A stretch of DNA of 64,000 bases, from assembly GCF_900100495.1 (NCBI RefSeq), contig NZ_FNCT01000022.1, positions 1-64,000 on the forward strand, in the 5' to 3' direction. The number at the start of each line of letters is the position of its first letter. The stretch's first letter is position 1. A program made the translations under genes and the position numbers. Below, one piece after another: positions 1 through 7,589 of this stretch. This DNA comes from Pseudomonas benzenivorans. GTDB taxonomy: Bacteria; Pseudomonadota; Gammaproteobacteria; Pseudomonadales; Pseudomonadaceae. The notes under the pieces are model-generated. The model was given only the letters and a program-made list of their open reading frames with translations. It did not search any database and had not been told where the DNA came from.

Positions 1-900
1 GGCAGCGAGATCAACCAGGCCCTGCTGCGCTACGACCACACCCTGGGCAACGCCGTGCTCGGCCGCCAGCGCATCAACCTGGACAACCAGCGCTTCGTCG
101 GTGGCGTCGCCTGGCGGCAGAACGAGCAGACCTACGACGGCGTGCTCGGCCAGCTCAAGCCGCTGGACGGCCTGACCCTGACCTACGCCTACATCGACAA
201 CATCAACAGTATCTTCGGCCCCGACAACGGCAAGTACGACACCCCGGCCAACCCGGCCAATATCGAAGGCCACAGCCACCTGCTGAATGCCCAGTACGTG
301 GTCATGCCAGAATTGACCGCCACCGCCTACCAGTACCGCCTGGGCCTGGATAACCTGACCGGCGCCAGCCAGTCGAGCAGCACCACCGGTGTACGCCTCA
401 ATGGCGCCGTCGCCGGGGTCAGCTATGCCCTGGAATACGCCCAGCAGAAGGATTACGCCGACAACCCGCTGGAACTGGACAGCGACTACTACTTGGGCGA
501 ACTGGGCTACACGCTCAAAGGCGTAGCGCTGAAGGCCGGCTACGAAGTGCTCGGCGGCGACGAAGGGCCGGGCAACCGCGCCTTCCAGACCCCGCTGGCG
601 ACCAAGCACGCCTTCCAGGGCTGGGCCGACATTTTCCTGCTGACCCCGGCCGATGGCGTCGAGGATGCCTACCTCGGCTTCACCGCCCCCCTGCTCGGCG
701 GCAGCCTGCAGGCCTGGTACCACGACTTCAGCGCCGAACAGGGCAGCAGCCAGTACGGCGAGGAAATCGATGTTTCCTACGGCCATGCGATTCCCGGGGT
801 CAAGGGTCTGAGCGCCCTGGTGAAATACGCCGGCTACGATGCCGACGACTTCGCCGTCGACACCGACAAGCTCTGGCTGCAGGCGCAGTACAGCTATTGA
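1..900 (+). CDS. Outer-membrane beta-barrel (porin-like) protein, C-terminal part
   Basis: The reading frame is open from the first base to a TGA at 898-900, so the N-terminus lies outside the window. The visible 299 residues are rich in alternating aromatic and polar residues (LTLTYAYID, YALEYAQQKDY, GSLQAWYHDF) with Asp/Gly/Asn-rich turns, as in transmembrane beta-strands. The end is QYSY, a C-terminal aromatic residue typical of BAM-inserted barrels. The role is presumably passive passage of a small solute across the outer membrane. I cannot assign it firmly to OprD, OprB or the alginate-export-like family, and the substrate is unknown. A perfect hairpin 8 bases after the stop may end its transcript. 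Confidence 0.75.
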   Translation, partial: GSEINQALLRYDHTLGNAVLGRQRINLDNQRFVGGVAWRQNEQTYDGVLGQLKPLDGLTLTYAYIDNINSIFGPDNGKYDTPANPANIEGHSHLLNAQYVVMPELTATAYQYRLGLDNLTGASQSSSTTGVRLNGAVAGVSYALEYAQQKDYADNPLELDSDYYLGELGYTLKGVALKAGYEVLGGDEGPGNRAFQTPLATKHAFQGWADIFLLTPADGVEDAYLGFTAPLLGGSLQAWYHDFSAEQGSSQYGEEIDVSYGHAIPGVKGLSALVKYAGYDADDFAVDTDKLWLQAQYSY

Positions 901-908
901 CCGACAGG

Positions 909-928
909 CTCGGTCGACTGCGACCGAG
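909..928 (+). terminator. Hairpin after the porin gene
   Basis: An 8-bp perfect stem (CTCGGTCG / CGACCGAG) with a 4-base loop begins 8 bases after the porin stop. No T-run follows, so it may be a 3'-end stabilising hairpin or weak terminator rather than a classical intrinsic terminator. Confidence 0.45.
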
Positions 929-937
929 CGCATCCCG

Positions 938-964
938 GGTGCACCTCCCTCTGTGGGGTGCACC
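938..964 (+). promoter_or_regulatory. Paired GGTGCACC palindromes upstream of the PilJ-repeat gene
   Basis: GGTGCACC occurs at 938-945 and 957-964, each extended to GGGTGCACCT. The octamer is self-complementary. The pair could be two operator half-sites 19 bp apart, or in RNA an 8-bp stem just 5' of the ribosome binding site of the gene at 980. The same pair recurs before the next gene, at 1788 and 1813. Confidence 0.5.
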
Positions 965-979
965 TACTGGAGAAATGCC

Positions 980-1753
980 ATGCGGAACAAAAGCTTGTGT
1001 GGGCTGCTGGTCGGCCTGCTGCTACTCAGCCCTACAGGGTGGGCGGCCATCGGCGCCGCCGAGGCGGTCAACCTGGCGGGCATGCAGCGCATGCTCAGTC
1101 AGCGTATCGCCAAGAACTACCTGATGATCGGCGCCGAGATCCGCCCGGAGCAGGCTAACCAGCAGCTCGACGAAAGCCTGGCACGCTTCGAGAGCAACCT
1201 CCTCGCCCTCGATGCTTATGCCTCCGGCCCGGCCCTCGAGCAGCAATTGCAGCGCGTCGCCCTGCTCTGGCAGGACTACCGCGGCCTGGTCCTGCAGCGC
1301 CCCGAGCGCGAATCCGCGCTGCGGGTGCTGAGCCTCAGCGACCAGCTGCTCGCCGAGTGCGAGACCCTGGTGGCACGGATCGAACAAGCCGACGCCGGCC
1401 GCAGCGCCAGCCTGGTCAACCGCAGCGGTCGCCAGCGCATGCTCAGCCAGCGCATCGCCAAGCTGTATCTGGCGCTGAGCTGGAAGCTGCCGCAGCAAGA
1501 GCTGCAGACCCAGTTCGGCCAGGCGGTGGGCGAGTTCGGCCAGGCGCTCGACGAGCTGCGGGCGGCACCGGAGAACAGCGCGGCGATCGACGCGGCCCTG
1601 GCCAAGGCCAGCGCCCAGTGGGAATTCTCGCAAAGCGGCTTTCGCCTGTCCGAAGACGCCCGCTATGTGCCGACGCTGATCAGCATCACCTGCGAGACGC
1701 TGTTCGAGCAGATGGACGGCCTGACCCGGGCCTACACCGGACTGCCACTTTAG
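980..1753 (+). CDS. Secreted protein with two PilJ-type (NarX-like) sensor repeats
   Basis: The 257-residue protein starts at ATG 980, preceded by GGAG; a longer frame reaching back into the porin gene lacks a ribosome site. Residues 1-22 form a signal peptide (NKSLC, then GLLVGLLLL, then GWA). Two copies of the PilJ/NarX-like motif follow: GMQRMLSQRIAK at about residues 34-45 and RQRMLSQRIAK at about 151-161, each leading a helical stretch. This is a tandem pair of the ligand-binding module that senses nitrate in chemoreceptors such as McpN. There is no transmembrane segment after the signal peptide and no signalling domain, so it looks like a free periplasmic sensor or binding protein. It lies next to a Dnr-like regulator and near a PilJ chemoreceptor. 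Nitrate or nitrite as ligand is inference. Confidence 0.8.
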   Translation: MRNKSLCGLLVGLLLLSPTGWAAIGAAEAVNLAGMQRMLSQRIAKNYLMIGAEIRPEQANQQLDESLARFESNLLALDAYASGPALEQQLQRVALLWQDYRGLVLQRPERESALRVLSLSDQLLAECETLVARIEQADAGRSASLVNRSGRQRMLSQRIAKLYLALSWKLPQQELQTQFGQAVGEFGQALDELRAAPENSAAIDAALAKASAQWEFSQSGFRLSEDARYVPTLISITCETLFEQMDGLTRAYTGLPL

Positions 1754-1787
1754 AGGTAGTGCCGAGGAGGAATGGGCCACTGCGGTG

Positions 1788-1820
1788 GGTGCACCTAAGA
1801 TGGCGCAACGGAGGTGCACC
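1788..1820 (+). promoter_or_regulatory. Paired GGTGCACC palindromes overlapping the regulator's ribosome site
   Basis: GGTGCACC lies at 1788-1795 and 1813-1820. The second copy directly precedes ATG 1821 and overlaps the GGAGG Shine-Dalgarno at 1810-1814. If the two copies pair in mRNA, the stem would hide part of the ribosome site. If they act as DNA, the downstream copy sits where a repressor could block initiation. Confidence 0.5.
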
Positions 1821-2498
1821 ATGCTGACCGATTCATCGACCCTTGACGCCCTGCGCCAGCATCACCTGTTCGACAAGTTGCCCAACAGCGCTTTCCAGGA
1901 GGTTGGCAACCTGGCGAATTACCGGCGCCTGGACAGCAGCGACATGCTGTTCCACCAGGGCGACCTGGCCGACCGCTTCTATCTGCTGCTGGAGGGGCAG
2001 ATAGTCCTGACCCGCGTGCTACCGGAAGGCAACGAGAAGCTGGTCGAGGTCATCCGCCCGGGCCAGATCTTTGTCGAATCCTTGCTGTTCAGCGGCGCTC
2101 GCCACTACCCGGTCACCGCCAGCGCCATGAAGCCCAGCAGCCTGATCAGCATCGACAGCGCGCACTACCGGCGCCTGCTGGAGGTGCAGCCGAGCATCTG
2201 CCTCGACCTGCTGGCCAGTTTCAGTATTCGCCTGCACCAGCGCCTCAACGAGATCGACACCCTGACCCTGGCCAATGCCAGCCGCCGCGTGGTGCGCTTC
2301 CTCTGCCAGGAGCAGGAGGACGGCAACGGGCAGATCAAGCTCAGCGTGCCGAAACGGCTGATCGCCTCGCAGTTGGGCATGCAGCCGGAAACCTTCTCGC
2401 GCATCCTCCACCGCCTGATCGACGCCGGCCTGATCGCCATGGAGCGCCGCAACATCCGCGTGCTCAACAACCTGAGCCTGGCCAACTACTCCGAGTGA
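1821..2498 (+). CDS. Crp/Fnr-family regulator, Dnr-like
   Basis: The 225-residue protein starts at ATG 1821, six bases after GGAGG. The N-terminal cyclic-nucleotide-type beta-barrel (about 10-120) contains FHQGDLADRFYLLLEGQI. A long dimer helix (RLHQRLNEIDTLTLANASRRVVRFL) follows, then a C-terminal winged helix with QLGMQPETFSRILHRL. The E..SR recognition pattern is that of Fnr/Anr/Dnr proteins, which read TTGAT-N4-ATCAA. The Fnr-type N-terminal cysteines are absent, which favours a Dnr-type (NO/heme-responsive) regulator over an oxygen sensor. It may control the boxed genes in this window (ubiU, the hemN homologue). The exact orthologue within the Dnr group is not determined. Confidence 0.85.
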   Translation: MLTDSSTLDALRQHHLFDKLPNSAFQEVGNLANYRRLDSSDMLFHQGDLADRFYLLLEGQIVLTRVLPEGNEKLVEVIRPGQIFVESLLFSGARHYPVTASAMKPSSLISIDSAHYRRLLEVQPSICLDLLASFSIRLHQRLNEIDTLTLANASRRVVRFLCQEQEDGNGQIKLSVPKRLIASQLGMQPETFSRILHRLIDAGLIAMERRNIRVLNNLSLANYSE

Positions 2499-2536
2499 GC
2501 GGCAGCTGACGCCCCATAGACCGAGGAGTCTCCCCC

Positions 2537-2959
2537 ATGTCCGACCGCCGCACGCTCCCCCTGGTTTACTCCTGCTCCGGCTGCTCCAACGTGGCGCAAC
2601 TGGCCAACACCCTGGCGGTTCGCCTGGACCGTGCCGGGCTGGCGGAAATGTCCTGCATCGCCGGGGTCGGCGGCCGGGTCGCCTCGCTGATCAACAAGGC
2701 CAATTCCGGGCGGCCGATCCTGGCCATCGACGGTTGCCAGTTGCAGTGCGTGCGCGGCTGCCTGGACCAGCACCAGGTGACGGCGACCGTGCACCTGGTG
2801 CTCAGCCAGTACGGCCTGAAGAAACGCTATGGCGAGGACTGCTCGGCCAGCGAAGCCGACCAGCTGTTCGCCGAGATCGCCCAACTGATCGCCAGCGACC
2901 GCATGCAGGTCAAGCCCGCACCAGCCCCCGCCCGCCCCCACTTGCGCTCGGTCGACTGA
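2537..2959 (+). CDS. DGC-domain putative zinc-binding protein
   Basis: This 140-residue protein has a clear GGAG ribosome site 9 bases before ATG 2537. It contains SCSGCSN near residue 13 and the family signature DGCQLQCVRGCL around residues 70-81, typical of DGC-domain proteins with conserved cysteines thought to bind zinc. There is no signal peptide or membrane segment, so it is cytosolic. It lies 38 bp after the Dnr-like gene in the same direction and is probably co-transcribed. The molecular function of the family is not established. Its position among nitrogen-oxide response genes suggests a redox or metal role, which is inference. Confidence 0.8.
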   Translation: MSDRRTLPLVYSCSGCSNVAQLANTLAVRLDRAGLAEMSCIAGVGGRVASLINKANSGRPILAIDGCQLQCVRGCLDQHQVTATVHLVLSQYGLKKRYGEDCSASEADQLFAEIAQLIASDRMQVKPAPAPARPHLRSVD

Positions 2960-2994
2960 CAAACGCCGGGCCCATGCTTCACAGCTGAAATCAT

Positions 2995-3043
2995 GTAGGG
3001 GGGCAGCCCCGTCTTCGACGCCGCGCTGTCGCGCAGCAAACTG
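2995..3043. repeat. Dispersed repeat, copy 1 (second copy at 24042)
   Basis: The block running from GTAGGGGGGCAGCCCCGTC to CGCGCAGCAAACTG closely matches 24042-24091. It is a REP-like intergenic repeat downstream of the DGC-domain gene. Confidence 0.65.
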
Positions 3044-3074
3044 GAGGCAATCGTGTCTATCGGCTTGTGGGTAC

Positions 3075-3126
3075 CTAGGAGCGGCCCATGGCCGCGATGG
3101 GTTTCGCGGGCATGGCCCGCTCCTAC
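3075..3126. repeat. REP palindrome
   Basis: Inverted arms (GGAGCGGCCCATGGCCGCGA and TTCGCGGGCATGGCCCGCTCC, the second shown without its flank) mark a typical Pseudomonas REP with the GTAGGAGCGGGCCATGCCCGC-type core. Confidence 0.7.
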
Positions 3127-3171
3127 AGCAAACGTAATAGCCCATAAAATCAATGGTATACGGGTTGTTTG

Positions 3172-3262
3172 ATAAGAGCGGTGAGGGCGCCTAGTCCATG
3201 GCCACGATCCGCGCGACTCATTCGCGGGCATGGGCTAGGCGACCCCACCGCTCCTACGACTG
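3172..3262. repeat. REP palindrome overlapping a stop codon
   Basis: Inverted arms around GAGCGGTGAGGGCGCCTAG and CTAGGCGACCCCACCGCTC surround an inner CGCGGGCATGGG segment. The right arm (GCTCCTAC, reverse GTAGGAGC) contains the TAG stop of the chemoreceptor gene at 3254-3256. Confidence 0.65.
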
Positions 3263-4843
3263 CAGGCGGAAGCGCCCGGTCATCGACTGCAAGCCGCCCA
3301 TGCTCTGGGTGATGGTCCGGCTGGTCGACTCGGTGTCGCGGGTCGACAGCGCCGCCTGGTCGGCGACGCCGGCGATGTGGGTCAGCGAGCGGTGCATGTC
3401 GTCGGCGACCTGCGACTGCTCCTCGGCGGCGGTGGCGATCTGGTTGGTCATGCCGCGAATGGTTTGTACCGCCCCGACAATCTGTTCCAGCGCCCCCTGA
3501 GCCGCCTCGATCTGCTGCAGGGTCGCATCGCTGCCGCGCCGTGACGCGCCCATGGCCGCGCTGGCGCGACCGGTCTGCTGCTGCAGGCGCTCGATCAGCA
3601 GGCTGATCTCGCCGGCCGAACTCTGGGTACGCGCAGCCAGGCTGCGCACCTCGTCGGCCACCACGGCGAAACCGCGGCCTTGTTCGCCGGCCCTGGCCGC
3701 CTCGATCGCCGCGTTGAGCGCCAGCAGGTTGGTCTGGTCGGCGATGGCGCTGATCACCTCCAGCACCCGACCGATCTCCTGGCTGTCCGCGGTCAGTCGC
3801 TGCATCAGGTCCGACAGCCCCTCCACATGCCCGGACAGCTCGCGGATGGCCGCCACCGACACGCTCATCACGGCCTGGCCATTGCAGGTCTCCCGTTCGG
3901 CGATATCGGCCGCGCTGGCCGCCTCCACGGTGCTGCGCGCCACTTCCTGGGAGGTGGCCAGCATTTCGTTCATGGCGGTCGCCACCTGGTCGATCTCGGC
4001 TTGCTGACCGACCACGCTGCGCGCGCTCTCGGCCGCCAGCTCCGCCATGTAGGTGCAATGTCCGTCCGCCTCATCCGCGGCCTGGCGCACCGCCTTGATC
4101 ATATTGCCGACCTGCTGCAGCAGGCGGTTGTAGGCCGCGCCGATCTGGCCCAGCTCGTTGTCGGCGTAGCTCAGCGCCAGCGGCCGGGAGAAATCGCCCT
4201 GGCCGACCAGCTCCAGGCGGCCGCGCAGCTCATCGAGCTGGCGCATCAGCCAGTTCATCCCGACCACCCGCCCGAGCACCGCCAGCAGGAGAATGCCGAG
4301 GGTCGAGCCGAGCGCCACCCAACGCTGGATGGTCGCGTTGTGATTGGCGTCGGCCGCCAACAGCGTCACCACCTCGTGCATTTCTGCGAGCAACTGCTCG
4401 GAGTCGGCGACCAGCGCCGGCAGCGAAGCGCCGTCGCCGCGGGCAACCCCGAGTACCGCGGGCTGCACCCGTTGCCAGAGCCGATCCACCTGCGCCAGGC
4501 GGGCCTGGGCGCCGGGCAACTGGATCGGCGCCGTGTCCTGATCCCCTAGCAGCAATAGGCGATGGGCATTCTCGAAGCGTTGCAGGGTGCCTTCCAGGGC
4601 CGCCAGCGGCATCAGCCCCTGGGCGACCAGCATGCTCTCCTTGGTCAGCTTCTGGCTGAGCATGCGCTGCGCCCCGGCCATATCCAACTGGCCGGCATCG
4701 CGGTCGGAGAGGAACAGCACCCCGGCGGTCAGTGCCGCGCAGAGAAAGATCAGGCTGTAGGAAAACAAGAACTGCAGGTTGATGGTGCGCAGGCCGAGGC
4801 CACGCAACAGCAGCTGAATTCCCTGTGCCAAGCTGTCAGACAT
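3254..4843 (-). CDS. Methyl-accepting chemotaxis protein with PilJ-type sensor domain (McpN-like)
   Basis: The 529-residue protein begins at MSDSLAQG; an in-frame ATG 36 bp upstream is less likely because GGAGGGCGGGG lies just before 4843. A first membrane segment (about 24-46) is followed by a periplasmic PilJ-type domain containing AGAQRMLSQKLTKES. A second membrane segment (about 178-196), a HAMP linker and a long coiled coil follow. The conserved signalling tip reads NLLALNAAIEAARAGEQG, then FAVVADEVRSLA. The PilJ domain with this motif binds nitrate in P. aeruginosa McpN, so nitrate chemotaxis is a reasonable inference. Its stop codon lies inside a REP palindrome. It shares the sensor module with the secreted protein at 980, which may be a soluble partner. 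Confidence 0.88.
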   Translation of the reverse strand: MSDSLAQGIQLLLRGLGLRTINLQFLFSYSLIFLCAALTAGVLFLSDRDAGQLDMAGAQRMLSQKLTKESMLVAQGLMPLAALEGTLQRFENAHRLLLLGDQDTAPIQLPGAQARLAQVDRLWQRVQPAVLGVARGDGASLPALVADSEQLLAEMHEVVTLLAADANHNATIQRWVALGSTLGILLLAVLGRVVGMNWLMRQLDELRGRLELVGQGDFSRPLALSYADNELGQIGAAYNRLLQQVGNMIKAVRQAADEADGHCTYMAELAAESARSVVGQQAEIDQVATAMNEMLATSQEVARSTVEAASAADIAERETCNGQAVMSVSVAAIRELSGHVEGLSDLMQRLTADSQEIGRVLEVISAIADQTNLLALNAAIEAARAGEQGRGFAVVADEVRSLAARTQSSAGEISLLIERLQQQTGRASAAMGASRRGSDATLQQIEAAQGALEQIVGAVQTIRGMTNQIATAAEEQSQVADDMHRSLTHIAGVADQAALSTRDTESTSRTITQSMGGLQSMTGRFRLQS

Positions 4844-4923
4844 TTCCCCGCCCTCCGCTTCCTGTCGTTGCCCGTTCATGAATTGCCCATTCCGCTTGGC
4901 TCTGCCGTGCTGTCCTGCCTGCC

Positions 4924-4995
4924 GGGTGCGCGGGGCCGCCTAGATCGTGCGCACCATCGGACGGGGGCGCTTGGTGCGCACAGCGCACCCTACCC
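4924..4995. repeat. BIME-type repeat (GGTGCGC family)
   Basis: It contains GGTGCGCGGGGCCGCCTAG, GTGCGCACC and GGTGCGCACAGCGCACCCTA. Related copies occur at 7528, 25657 and 61709. It fills most of the gap between the chemoreceptor and ubiT. Confidence 0.65.
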
Positions 4996-5041
4996 GAACC
5001 GCCCCGGCGCCAGGTTCCATAGTCAATTCCCCCAGCGATCC

Positions 5042-5542
5042 TCAACGGGCCGCCGCGGCAGTCCCGTCCGGCTCCGCCGGTTTGATCGCTTCGCCCAGCG
5101 CGCAGATCAGCTGCCAGACCCTGGGCGGCAAGCCTTCCGGGTCGAGGCTGTCGAGCAGGTTCTTGATCCCCAGGCCGAGGTCGGTATCGCCCTCGATGGT
5201 CAGGCGCCGGCGGAAGAACAGGGTGTCCGGGTCCTCCTGGCGACTGGCCAGCAGCAGGAACTCCCGCCAGTTGCCGCGGATGCACACGTCGACCGGCGCC
5301 TGGCGGGCCAGGCGCAGACCGCGACGGTCGCGGGTCAGGCACCAGGCCAGGCCCAGGTCGCTGACCTCCAGGCGCAGCCAGCGTCCCTCCAGCAGGTCGA
5401 AGTAACCCTCGGCCAGCGGCTCGGCGAACAGCCGGGCGATGACCTTCTCCAGTACCAGCCGCTGGAGCGGGAACGGCACATGGCGGCCCAGCGGCAGCAA
5501 TGGGTCCGCCGCGCGCACGGCCAGGCGGGCGAGGATCTTCAT
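5042..5542 (-). CDS. ubiT: UbiT, SCP2-domain accessory factor for O2-independent ubiquinone synthesis
   Basis: The 166-residue protein starts at ATG 5542, overlapping the ubiV stop as ATGA, so translation is coupled. The body is an SCP2 lipid-binding domain, with LLEGRWLRLEVSDLGLAWCL and RRLTIEGDTDLGLGIKNLLDSL, the latter being the typical SCP2 GDT.LG pattern. In E. coli and P. aeruginosa, UbiT works with UbiU and UbiV to make ubiquinone without oxygen and probably holds the hydrophobic intermediates. The order ubiU-ubiV-ubiT matches the P. aeruginosa cluster. The gene is the last of the operon, and a GGTGCGC repeat follows. Confidence 0.9.
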   Translation of the reverse strand: MKILARLAVRAADPLLPLGRHVPFPLQRLVLEKVIARLFAEPLAEGYFDLLEGRWLRLEVSDLGLAWCLTRDRRGLRLARQAPVDVCIRGNWREFLLLASRQEDPDTLFFRRRLTIEGDTDLGLGIKNLLDSLDPEGLPPRVWQLICALGEAIKPAEPDGTAAAAR

Positions 5543-6426
5543 AGGCTGATCTCCTCGGCCCGCAGCATGCCCGGCCGGCCATGCCAGTAACCGTTGCAGC
5601 CTTCCACCGCCAGCGGTGGCAGGGCGCCGCCGCGCACCGCGTCGAAGGCCGCGATCACCTCGCGCATGCCCTCTGCGCGCGGGCTCAGGCGCAGGAAATC
5701 GGCCCCCGCCGCACACAGCTGCGGGTAATCGGCCAGCAGGTTGTTGACCTTGGCCGACATGGTCTGGATGCCGTTGAGGGTGAACAGCGCCTCGCCCTCC
5801 TGGCTGTGCAGGGCGATGCCCTCCGGGTAGCCGACGCAGCAGAACTGGCAGTCGTCCTTCGGCCGGTTCTCCGCCCGTGCGGTGAAGCAGCGCGCCGAGT
5901 AGGCCAGCGGCAGATGGCCGTAGGCGAACAGCTCGACCTCCGGCCGCTCTAGGCCGAGGCCGTCGAGTTGCTCCAGGGTGCTGCGCACCAGGTTGCCGGA
6001 GCACTCCACCGGCGGCACCCAGCGGCGCAGGCCGCAGTCGAGCATCTCGGCCAGGGCATGACCGTTGTACAGGTTGAGCGAAGGGCCGGCGACGAAAGGC
6101 AGGCCGCGCTCGCGGAGGAACTGCACCGCGCCCATGTCGTTGGCCTCGACCTGCAGCTCGCCGTTGTCGCACAGACGGCGCAGGCTGGACAGCTCGGAGG
6201 CCGCCTCGACCAGCGCCAGCCCCGACAGCAACAGTTCGGCGCGGGTGCATTCGCGCAGTTCGCGGGCCAGTCCGAGCCAATCGTCCAGCCCCAGGGCACG
6301 GCGCTTGGAGCACACGGTCTCGCCGAGATAGATCGCATCCAGCGGCTGCTCGGCCATCTCGGCGTAGAAATCCAGCAGTTTTTCGCGGGTCCAGTAGAAC
6401 AGGACCGGTCCTAGACTGAGCTTCAA
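5539..6426 (-). CDS. ubiV: UbiV, U32-family protein for O2-independent ubiquinone hydroxylation
   Basis: The 295-residue protein is read from a TTG start at 6426: GAGGAG lies six bases upstream and no suitable ATG exists nearby. With this start the first ligand cysteine is residue 39 (GETVCSKR), as in E. coli UbiV. The other cysteines lie in ARCFTARAENRPKDDCQFCC, giving the four ligands of the [4Fe-4S] cluster. UbiU and UbiV form a heterodimer that hydroxylates ubiquinone precursors during anaerobic growth. The gene starts 10 bases after the ubiU stop and overlaps ubiT by four bases. Confidence 0.92.
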   Translation of the reverse strand: MKLSLGPVLFYWTREKLLDFYAEMAEQPLDAIYLGETVCSKRRALGLDDWLGLARELRECTRAELLLSGLALVEAASELSSLRRLCDNGELQVEANDMGAVQFLRERGLPFVAGPSLNLYNGHALAEMLDCGLRRWVPPVECSGNLVRSTLEQLDGLGLERPEVELFAYGHLPLAYSARCFTARAENRPKDDCQFCCVGYPEGIALHSQEGEALFTLNGIQTMSAKVNNLLADYPQLCAAGADFLRLSPRAEGMREVIAAFDAVRGGALPPLAVEGCNGYWHGRPGMLRAEEISL

Positions 6427-6436
6427 GCGTTTCTCC

Positions 6437-7432
6437 TCATTGCCAGGAACGATGGTAGGCGCCCAGGGTGGTCTGGCTGCCCTCGGACAGCCCGGCCAGG
6501 GCACTGCGCCACTGCGGCTGCACGCTGAAGTGCTGCGGCGCGCTGGCGTAGGCATCCAGCGCCGCGCGCCAGACCCGGGTGACCTGCTCGACATAGGCCG
6601 GGCTGCGCTGGCGGCCCTCGATCTTCACCGCGCTGACGCCCATGGCGGCGAGCTGCGGGATCAGGTCGAGGGTGTTCAGGCTGGTCGGCTCCTCCAGCGC
6701 GTGGAAGCGCTGGCCGTTGACCAGGAAGCGGCCCTTGCACAGGGTCGGGTAACCGGCCGGCTCGTCCTTGGCGTAGCGGTCGATCAGCACGCCGTTGAGT
6801 CGCGAGCTGAGCCCCTCGACATCCTCCTGCCAGCGCACCGCCTTGGCCGGCGAACAGACCCCGCACAGGTTGGGCGACTCGCCGGTGAGGTAGGACGACA
6901 GGTGGCAACGGCCCTCGGCCATGATGCACAGGCTGCCGAAGGCGAACACCTCGATCGGCACCGGGCTCTTCTCCGCCACCTGGCGCACCTGGGCCAGCGA
7001 CAGCACCCGCGGCAGCACCGCGCGGCGGATGCCGTAGCGCTGCTGGTAGAGCGCCAGGGCGGCGGCGTTGGTCGCCGAGCCCTGCACCGAGAGGTGCAGG
7101 TTGAGGTTCGGATGACGGCGGCTGGCATAGGCCAGCACCCCCGGATCGGCGGCGATCAGCGCATCCACGCCGAGCGCCGCGGCCTGGTCGACCGCCCGCT
7201 GCCAGCGCGTCCAGCCATCGGGCAGGGCATAGGTGTTGACCGCCACATAGAGCTGCCGGCCATTCTGGCGGATCAGTTGCAGGCCGCTTTCCAACTGCTT
7301 GTCATCGAGGTTCAGGCCGGCGAAATGGCGGGCGTTGGTATCGTCGCGGAAGCCGACGTAGACGGCATCGGCACCCCGCTTCACGGCGGCCTTCAGGGCA
7401 GGCAGGCTGCCCGCGGGGCAAATCAGTTGCAT
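6437..7432 (-). CDS. ubiU: UbiU, U32-family protein for O2-independent ubiquinone hydroxylation
   Basis: The 331-residue protein, the same length as E. coli UbiU, starts at ATG 7432 after AAGGAG. It opens with LICPAGSLPALKAAVKRGAD, typical of the U32 family. The cluster cysteines appear as GSLCIMAEGRCHLSSYL, then NLCGVC, then LCKGRF. It is the first gene of ubiU-ubiV-ubiT. An Anr/Dnr-type box lies 66 bp upstream of the start, with a -10-like TAGAGT at the right distance for activation under low oxygen or nitrogen oxides. It should provide ubiquinone for anaerobic nitrate respiration; the link to denitrification in this organism is inference. Confidence 0.93.
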   Translation of the reverse strand: MQLICPAGSLPALKAAVKRGADAVYVGFRDDTNARHFAGLNLDDKQLESGLQLIRQNGRQLYVAVNTYALPDGWTRWQRAVDQAAALGVDALIAADPGVLAYASRRHPNLNLHLSVQGSATNAAALALYQQRYGIRRAVLPRVLSLAQVRQVAEKSPVPIEVFAFGSLCIMAEGRCHLSSYLTGESPNLCGVCSPAKAVRWQEDVEGLSSRLNGVLIDRYAKDEPAGYPTLCKGRFLVNGQRFHALEEPTSLNTLDLIPQLAAMGVSAVKIEGRQRSPAYVEQVTRVWRAALDAYASAPQHFSVQPQWRSALAGLSEGSQTTLGAYHRSWQ

Positions 7433-7464
7433 GGAAACTCCTTCCGGGCGGAATACAGCCCCAC

Positions 7465-7505
7465 ACTCTAGGGAATGCCCGGCGCGGCGCATTGATTGCG
7501 GTCAA
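7465..7505 (-). promoter_or_regulatory. Anr/Dnr-type box and -10 of the ubiUVT promoter
   Basis: TTGAT-TGCG-GTCAA at 7492-7505 matches the Fnr/Anr/Dnr consensus TTGAT-N4-ATCAA at 9 of 10 fixed bases. On the minus strand TAGAGT (7470-7465) fits a -10 element if the box is centred at -41.5, the standard activating position. Predicted transcription start is near 7457. Confidence 0.75.
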
Positions 7506-7527
7506 CAAGCCCAGAGACTTACTGGTA

Positions 7528-7563
7528 GGGTGCGCGGGGCCTAGGCGGCCCCACGCCCCCTAC
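7528..7563. repeat. BIME-type repeat (GGTGCGC family)
   Basis: GGTAGGGTGCGCGGGGCCTA followed by GGCGGCCCCACGCCCCCTAC makes an imperfect palindrome between moeA and ubiU. It is related to the copies at 4924 and 25657. Confidence 0.6.
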
Positions 7564-7589
7564 GAGCCGCAGTTTTCTGAGACGGCACG

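Noticed and set aside
839..979. Upstream in-frame extension of the double-PilJ protein
   Set aside because: It overlaps the porin coding end, lacks a ribosome site and would bury the signal peptide. ATG 980 has GGAG and a proper signal sequence.
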